From positions 29,626,362 to 29,690,361 of the forward strand of contig NC_063257.1 of NCBI RefSeq assembly GCF_019578655.1: a stretch of 64,000 nt of DNA, written 5' to 3'. The DNA comes from Ricinus communis (lineage: Eukaryota; Streptophyta; Magnoliopsida; Malpighiales; Euphorbiaceae). Made by a program: the position numbers and the translations under genes. This document shows, in pieces, positions 57,635 to 64,000 of this stretch (positions are counted from its first letter, which is position 1; every line of letters starts with the position of its first letter). Below the pieces are notes generated by a model. That model did not search any database, was not told the DNA's origin, and saw nothing but the letters and a program-made list of their open reading frames with translations.

Positions 57635-58027
57635 GGGACCAATGGAAAGAAGAGGATAGCACAAAGACACTGCAAATTCGTCTTGTTATGAGACAATTTA
57701 AGACTCTCAAGATATGTGCCAACCGTCTGGTGCTTGAAAGCATGAGAGTTCAAGAGCACGCAGGAAATGAGAAGCCATGTGTATATGCTACTGATTTTGC
57801 TGATAGCGAATTGAAGGATGAGATTTTCTGCATTTGTTTCGCTTTTATTGAAAATTGCAAGTCTTTGTGGAAATGTTCCAAGAAGTAGCCGAATCCCAAA
57901 AATCGAAAGAGGAAACCAAAAATGCAACTGCTGTCGCAAGGCCCTTAATAAGTTCGAGTGTGTTATAGACAAGAAAACTGAGAAAGCTAGGGAAGAGCCG
58001 CCAGCTGCAGCTGAGGAGTCGAAATGA

Positions 58028-58699
58028 ATAGCAAAACAGAACTTAAAACTTCTTTATTTAAATCTTTAGACCTTTTTAGAAACAAAAGAACTGGACTAAA
58101 AGTTAATTTTCTTGTGAGATTTTCTCAACATCCAAACACAAAGTAAAGAAAAGTTGAAAAGCAAAGAGAAGTAGAGACCTGGACGAATTAACTCATATTA
58201 AGCCAGTAAATAGCTACCGTACAGATTTCTTAATTAATTAAAAACTCTGGTCTTTTTTGTTAAAAAGACTAGTGGTAGCGTGTGCATTGAGGATAATAAT
58301 TTTTTTTTCTTCTATTTTTGAGCTTGAAATAGAAGAAGCAGCTGAGTTGGGTCTTTCAATTTTGATTTTTTTTAATCTTAATTTGAAGGATATGGGTATT
58401 GTACATTGAAGATTTTGTTGGATTTATTCAATTTTGCTTTTTTTTCCTGATAATTTTGAAGGGAAGGGAGGGAAAAGAAAGAAGAATACGAGAAGACAGG
58501 AAGATGAGGAGAAGGATGAGAGGCATACAAATATTTTTTTTAAATTACAATATTTATTAATTCATTAAAAGGATAAATCTAAGTGTACCTGTCATTAGCC
58601 AATCAGCTTCAAATAGCACCATTAAATTTTCTGTTATAAACATGGCTTATATTACCGTCTTTTTATAGTTTTAAGGGTTTATTTGGACCTAAGAATAGT
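58028..58699 (+). other. MULE interior after the RanBP1 stop
   Basis: The first part may be captured RanBP1 3' UTR. The rest is MULE subterminal sequence. No further coding frame is seen. A T-run near 58305 and a g/a-rich run near 58460-58520 are present. Confidence 0.45.
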
Positions 58700-58755
58700 T
58701 TAAGAGTTAATCTGCTCCTAGCACCAAAGGTTAGGGACAAAAATGCATATTTCCC
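58700..58755 (-). repeat. Right terminal inverted repeat of the MULE
   Basis: Its reverse complement starts gggaaatatgcatttttgtc and pairs with 51770-51828. The TSD ttcttttaa follows. Confidence 0.8.
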
Positions 58756-58761
58756 TTCTTT

Positions 58762-58830
58762 TAATGAATATCAGCCATAGTTATTAATGAATATCAGCCA
58801 TAGTTATTAATGAATATCAGCCATAGTTAT
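58762..58830 (+). repeat. Perfect 23-bp tandem triplication
   Basis: taatgaatatcagccatag plus ttat occurs three times in a row without a mismatch. It begins inside the right TSD copy of the MULE, so it borders the insertion site directly. Confidence 0.95.
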
Positions 58831-59630
58831 TCATTTATTATTCTTTTAGCACTTCACTCTCTTTTACAGAGTCACTCAGTTGCTATCTTTCTCGAACGGG
58901 GTGATTTGAAAAAGAAAAAAAATCAAAATTTTATGCTAAATCGGCTCCAAAATAATTTTTAGATGTACCATAAAATCCACACCAACCCAATCTCGAAAAA
59001 AAAGAAAAGTACAAGCAACTACGTCAACAATTACATTGCCTGACGTGAACGAATGCTTTCTCATTAGACCCGGAGAAAGCTTTTTTTTATATTTGTTTAC
59101 TCACAAAGCAACCTTGCCACCCACTGCCACTAAATCGCCACTCCCCAAGTCAAATTGGTGCTTGCTATTGCACCAGGAGCCGTTGCATTTTTAAAAAAGG
59201 ATCAAATTGAGCCTGGCTGCAAAATACAGGAGCCAAAATGAACCTTATATTCCCATTAGAATGTAGCATTTCCAGTAATAGAAGACATCAGTCTTTCAGG
59301 TTCAATTTCTATAGATTTTTGCATTGAGGCAATCCATATGCTTTATATTCCAAATTCACATAAATCTAAGCTCTAGCTTGCAGGCAACATCAATTAGAAA
59401 CAACAATTCCAACCAATTGAAAGGGCAACATCAAAATTTCAGGAATGAAGACTTCTAACATGCCTAGCGCAATCAAATTCTACAACCTTCCATAAGAAAA
59501 GGGGAATGCACTTAAAGAGTGGTAATCGAGAGCCCATCTCTGCATGTACATTGAGAACTCTGACCTTTCAAATGTGACTGAAATGGGTTGAACATTTTGT
59601 TTTTCTTTTTTGCCCTTCGCAGTGATCAGT
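58831..59630 (-). other. 3' UTR and downstream region of CAC2
   Basis: The stop codon of CAC2 is at 59631-59633 on the minus strand. The first several hundred bases below it are the likely 3' UTR, with no intron signal needed. The exact poly(A) site is not obvious. Confidence 0.5.
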
Positions 59631-62600
59631 CTATGCGGTTGCGCTGGCCAGTTCTTTGACCGGTACAATCTTCTGTGGCTGCAGGCATAGAGTAGAAGAA
59701 AAGTGGAAGAGTTTTAAGAGCATCCTCACAAAAGAATCTAAAAATTTGAAGACTTATGACTGAACCATATATTATAGACAAATCAACAGAAGAACTCATC
59801 TGTAAATAATAATGTTTCCATTTTTATTCAGAGAATAGTGATAACCTATTTGCTGGTCAGATATGTACCATATCTGAAAGAAAAATCACTTACATACCAA
59901 AACAAATGCATGACCATCGATGTAGAGGTTCCAAAACGTCATGAAGACAACTTCAAAAGGGCTCATGCTAAAATGGAATATGCAATATTTTCTAAATCAA
60001 GATCTATAACTCAGCAGCATAATAGAATTGTATCAGCATCTTACCGCCTGTAATTCCTGCTCATGCTTTGGAATGAAAGCAGTGTCAACCTTCCCATTTT
60101 TGAAGTCCTTCATGAAAGATATAGATGGAAAGATTAGATTATAGAACCAGACCCCAGGCTCAGACTATAATACATGGTTTTACTTAATTAAAAGGTACAA
60201 ACACAAATCCTAGCTTTCATACCTCAATGTCGAGGATAAGTTTATGGTATTCTATCGTCGTAGGAACTCCTGGAGTTAGAAAAACAAAATTAGGATTGAT
60301 TATCTAGTAAGCCATTGAAGGGGAGCAGATGTAGGTTGCAATGTCTGAATATTTTAGATTTCAATTTTCTCCGATTATATTAACTCTCCAACAGTCCCTG
60401 GAATGCAAAGCTTGAACACCTTACTCCTACCATGCTCTTGACATGGGTGAATGCAAAGCTAGCATCCCCAACGGAGTATCAACAAAGACAAAGGATCACT
60501 GAAAGGGAGCTTATAAAAACTGGGCTCATACCTGTAATAATTGTGTCATCCAGTGCTCTTTTCATGCGTTCGATTGCCTTTTCTCTTGTTGGAGCCCACA
60601 CGATAAGCTGTAAGTTACCAATCATGTGCAGTAGTTAGAACCAGGTTATAACCACAATCTTAAAGTAAAATAGGCAGTAAGTAGCATGTCTCCATGTTTG
60701 CTAAAATGGACAGGTTCAACACAGGGACAGAATACCCAACTATCAACAATGTCAATGTGGAAGAGAAAAGGATCCTAGACCACTTTATATGTAAACATTT
60801 AGACTCCAATCCTCGACAATGCAATAAAAAAAAATAAATAAAAAAAGCAAGATACTTAACATATGTGAGAAATCAAAAATGAAATTTTAATTGTCAAATA
60901 AGACCTGCAAGTCTTTCTGATACTAGGACCTGATACCGCCTATAATACCTATAATAATATAAATTATCAGTTACCAATTCAAAATCATAAATCTCGCCTA
61001 CAAGTTCTAGGTCCGTTTTTGTACCCCATCCCGTGCATATGCTAGTTGCTGAGGAAAAAAAAAAAAATTAAAGCACCCAATACTAAAGCTCAAGCTATAA
61101 GGTAGAGACTTATGAACTAGGAAAGGCCATACAAAATCTTACATGCAGGTCAAAAAACCAATAAATATAGTGAACAAAACCAACAGCGTCAGAATTTTTA
61201 TGCAAGTTGAATGAAAATAGGAAAATAATAAGACGCCAAATCAGAGAAAAAGTGGGCCAAGCGGCTCAGTTTTGTTTTTATAATGAGCATATGCACACAT
61301 TAAGCATAGCACACATGAAATCAACAAATGAAACTTTTAAAGGCAGGAAAAAGCATCTTGTAGAGACTATAACATAACATGAAACAAGAGCTTAGACAAA
61401 CCTTTCCCAGTAGGGAATCATAACTTGGAGGAACCACATAATCAGGGTAGACATGGCTATCCATTCTAACAAATGGGCCTCCAGATGGTAAGTATGCTGT
61501 TATTCTCCCTGTTAATCGAAATGAAAGAGTATTTAGTACTGGAGACTGTAAATATAATTATCGAGTCATATTTCTTTTCCTTTCATTGTTTTGAAAAGGA
61601 TACCTATTAAAGTGAGAATAAATCATGTCTCATCAATGAACATTTCAATATTAACTCCTTGAGGTTTGCTCAATAGATTATATTAGAACATCTCCTTAAA
61701 TTATAATCCTCTCCAAACCTATGATTCATGCACAACAATTAAGTCCAAAAACATATAAATATGTAAAATGTCACTAATCCTCTTAGAGCTTATTGATTTA
61801 TATTATACTGCATATATTAATTTCAAACTTTAAGAAAAAAATATTACAGTAAGTATTAGAACAGGGTTTGCATAAATTTTTGTTCTCTCTTGACCTGTAA
61901 CTCTCTGAACTAACAGTTTATTTGCCTCGTTCGCTTCCCATGAATTGGCTTTAAAAAAAAATAAATATTTTGTATAACCCGAGTGTTTGATCAGAATTTT
62001 GTGGCAGATAATTACATATACCAGTTGTTACTTTAAATGTTAAATCTAGTACAATTATTCTATTTTTGTTCTTATTCCAAGTGTTTACCAAGTACTACAA
62101 CAGTGTTAGAAATTAGTAAGGGAAAATCTCTCATCACAATGAATGTTGCCCTAAATTGTAAAAGAATTATACTTCAAGTACCAAAAATCCATTTACCCTT
62201 ATGCTTGATACATGTATATACTCTTTGTTTGCGCATGCGCAAAGGCATCTTTAAGCCAAAAACATGGTACTGAACAGGAAAAAATGGCAATAATTACCAG
62301 GCACATGAGATTAGAAACAGACTACTATAATTGTAGAAATACCTGGCCCAGGTCGGAATCCCTTAAAAGCATCTTCTGCATTGATACGGCATTCAATTGA
62401 ATGTCCTCTAAGCACAATATCTTCCTGCAAATCATAAAAACCCGTCAAGAATTCAAATCAATTAATTAAGCATTTTACGTAAGGACTAGATACTTTTAAG
62501 TATCCTTTCTCCTCATACCTGTCTGTACCGGAGCTTTTCTCCCATGGCTACACGAATTTGCTCCTCAATCAAGTCAACAGAGGATATCATTTCTGTAACA

Positions 62601-62893
62601 GGATGCTCAACCTGCATTAAAATCAATTTTTTAGCATCACATCTGAACAAACTTTATAGCAGGTGTTCATAAACATTGTAGACATGCACGTAAGCAAACA
62701 GTCTAACCTGGATTCGAGTGTTCATTTCCATGAAGTAGAAGGAACCTCTTTCATCCAAAAGGAACTCAACTGTCCCAACACCAATATATCCTATTGATGC
62801 TGCTGCTGCAACTGCAGCATCACCCATAGCTTTCCGCAATTCAGGAGTCAATGCAGGAGAGGGTGCCTCTTCGAGCAGCTTCTGATTACGCCT
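59631..62893 (-). CDS. CAC2: Biotin carboxylase subunit of plastid acetyl-CoA carboxylase, C-terminal eight exons
   Basis: This protein carboxylates biotin on BCCP with ATP and bicarbonate, the first half-reaction of acetyl-CoA carboxylase in plastid fatty-acid synthesis. Exons, in gene order on the minus strand: 62893-62708 ([43 protein letters not shown]), 62611-62519 ([20 protein letters not shown]), 62424-62343 ([20 protein letters not shown]), 61508-61402 ([20 protein letters not shown]), 60607-60532 ([19 protein letters not shown]), 60269-60223 ([15 protein letters not shown]), 60107-60045 ([20 protein letters not shown]) and 59678-59631 ([15 protein letters not shown], stop). All have GT-AG borders, and the phases add up to 234 codons including the stop. 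Catalytic ATP-grasp residues in [11 protein letters not shown] and the [13 protein letters not shown] segment are intact. The preceding exon, ending ...CSIQ in this family, is not in the window, so that intron exceeds 1.1 kb. Confidence 0.97.
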
Positions 62894-64000
62894 CTGTACA
62901 GAGCCAAATTTGGTAGAGTTTATAACTTCTGTGTGCAGATTTTTATTACAAAAGTGATATGACAACAAATGAACAAATAGAAAAGATTTAAGTGAAAAAA
63001 GGAAAAAAAAAAAAAAAAAGAAAAGGAACAGGAAAGAGAATGAAAATGAAAAAAGAGTTTAATGTCTCTGCAAATTGGTGGTCCTTTCCATGTCATAGTA
63101 AAAAGTGTTTTGAGAAATAAATAGACCAGCGATAAGGGCCAAAAGATGCCATGTAAAAATTGTATCCATCAATCTTACAAATCACAAACAATATGGGAGG
63201 ATTAGTTTTTTGACATTCATGTTAGATTTTGCAAATTTGACCTTCTTTCTTTTCTTTTTTCAGCCATATTTACTTATTCATATCTTAAAGTCCTAGCAAA
63301 ATGCAATCAATGTGAAAACTTAAAGGGTAGCCACTTATTACTGAACATGACTTTAAGCTTAAGATAGTGCTTTTTATTTCAAAGCATGATATGAAGAGGC
63401 ATATGATCCTAGCAATTAGCACACTATGCACTAGTTATTTTCCAGTCTATTTCAAATCATTATAAGCAGGATTAGTTGAAAATATCAAAGTGTCCTTATA
63501 CAATTTTGTGAAAGTTGATCCAGTCTTTTCTCATTCCACCTTCAGTGAAGATACAAGTGAAAAAGGACCAGAACCCTGCATTTAGAGTTTTCAACAAGGA
63601 CCAGTGGATCCCAAACAGAATGCACATCCATGGACAAGTTCGATCCAAGCAACATGCACAACTAAATTGCAACGTAATAGTTTCTTAAGTTCTGTAAGAT
63701 AACCATTTGAAGAAAAAACTGCCATTGCATTTCTGACAACTATGTGTAAAATCACCCTAGACATATTTGCACACTTAGATCCAGCAGTGCCATGTGAATG
63801 TGCATTAGAGGCCTCACCAATTATGAATTAGCACGACTCAGTTGGAATAGAGTTTGTCAATTTTCTTACTTGAAATAATTAAAAATAAAATAGAAATATC
63901 GTCAATTTACATATTAATCCAAAGTTTCTAAATTAACAAGAACCATGCTTTTCTCCTCAGTTGAATTCAATAACCTCATGGAAAATGGACTGACAATTTT
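62894..64000 (-). other. Intron of CAC2, partial
   Basis: I find no exon resembling the preceding part of biotin carboxylase (the GERDCSIQ region) in this stretch. The acceptor on the minus strand is ctctgtacag, directly before AGGCGT. The sequence is AT-rich with an A-run near 63005. Confidence 0.7.

Larger units (their letters stand above)
51997..57639 (-). mobile_element. Non-autonomous Ty3/Gypsy (Athila/Tat-like) LTR element inside the RanBP1 copy
   Basis: The element proper is 52002-57634 on the minus strand, with TSD gggac (51997-52001 and 57635-57639). LTRs lie at 56152-57634 (5') and 52002-52960 (3'). A tRNA-Asp-type primer site is next to the 5' LTR and a polypurine tract next to the 3' LTR. 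The internal 3.2 kb encodes only one ORF (54824-55753), with gag-end and pol-linker motifs and no protease, RT or integrase. It would need enzymes from an autonomous relative to move. Confidence 0.88.
51838..58027 (+). pseudogene. RANBP1: RanBP1 (Ran-binding protein 1) copy, intronless and broken
   Basis: RanBP1 is a cytoplasmic cofactor for Ran GTP hydrolysis in nuclear transport. The left part (51838-52001) reads ADEDNKAPHADKEDTRAQVA, then PIFKLEEVAVSTGEG and NLKAKLYRFDKEG. After the LTR insertion (52002-57634, TSD gggac) the copy continues, one frame over, with DQWKEEDSTK, then RLVMRQFKTLKICANRLVL, then QEHAGNEKPC, ATDFADSELKDEIFC and IENCKSLW. Next comes a frameshift into EMFQEVAESQKSKEETKNAT, another shift, and DKKTEKAREEPPAAAEESK with its stop at 58025-58027. 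The Ran-binding domain order is complete, but a short piece after QWKE is missing. No intron is needed to align it, which suggests a processed copy. At least three frame changes and the insertion make it a pseudogene. Confidence 0.88.
51761..58764 (+). mobile_element. Pack-MULE (Mutator-like element) carrying a RanBP1 copy
   Basis: The element proper is 51770-58755. The left end (51770-51828, gggaaaatgtacactattg...) and the reverse complement of the right end (58700-58755, gggaaatatgcatttttgt...) share ccctaa, tttggtg, aggag, att and ttaa blocks in order, roughly 70-75% identity over ~57 bases. They are flanked by a perfect 9-bp TSD ttcttttaa (51761-51769 and 58756-58764). A 9-bp TSD is the signature of the Mutator superfamily. 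No MURA-type transposase is present. The cargo is a RanBP1-derived sequence. A 5.6-kb LTR element (52002-57634) sits inside it, and without that insertion the element is about 1.35 kb, a usual Pack-MULE size. Confidence 0.82.

Noticed and set aside
58762..58830. Three 23-bp repeats as a CRISPR-like array
   Set aside because: The units are directly adjacent with no spacers, in a plant nuclear context.
62037..62400. + strand open frames within the CAC2 region
   Set aside because: They lie in introns and antisense to exons of CAC2 on the minus strand, with no motif of their own.

Overview
This is a stretch of nuclear DNA from a flowering plant, most likely a eudicot. It is AT-rich and has spliced genes with GT-AG introns. 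Both unbroken host genes lie at the edges and run off the window. On the left (+ strand, 1-877) are the last three coding exons of a class A auxin response factor of the ARF7/ARF19 type. On the right (- strand, 59631-62893) are the last eight coding exons of the plastid biotin carboxylase subunit of acetyl-CoA carboxylase (CAC2). I cannot name the species.

The 58 kb between them is mostly nested transposable elements, and many can be bounded by exact target-site duplications (TSDs). In order they are: a family of ~235-bp degenerate repeats and a small MITE-like element (2115-4380); a non-autonomous hAT-like element (6056-7110); a rearranged Ty3/Gypsy chromovirus with 2.6-kb LTRs, whose downstream LTR is partly inverted and followed by a second gag-RT fragment between two inverted LTR blocks (8257-20290); Copia element 1 on the minus strand (20702-29757), itself hit by a chromoviral solo LTR (23255-26159) and a second, unrelated solo LTR (26481-27912); a possible B3-like relic (30181-30840); an F-box-like gene (31688-40754) split by Tnt1/Tork-type Copia element 2 (32345-40398), which carries another chromoviral solo LTR (35436-37960); a hAT-type element with perfect 11-bp inverted termini and a perfect 8-bp TSD (44957-46282); and Copia element 3 (46680-51691).

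The most unusual object is at 51770-58755. A pair of ~57-bp terminal inverted repeats with a perfect 9-bp TSD (the mark of Mutator-like elements) encloses an apparently intronless, frameshifted copy of the RanBP1 gene, so it looks like a Pack-MULE. A non-autonomous Athila/Tat-like LTR element (52002-57634, TSD gggac, tRNA-Asp-type primer site) then landed inside the captured RanBP1 sequence. That LTR element still has one open frame of 309 codons, which joins the end of gag to the pol linker and lacks protease, RT and integrase.

A second notable event is a 441-bp tandem duplication (31740-32620) across the junction between the F-box-like gene and the 5' LTR of Copia element 2. It must post-date that insertion.

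None of the retroelement polyproteins is intact: each has in-frame stops, frameshifts or deletions. Apart from the two flanking genes, I would expect little functional protein from this window. I saw no tRNA or rRNA genes and no CRISPR array.
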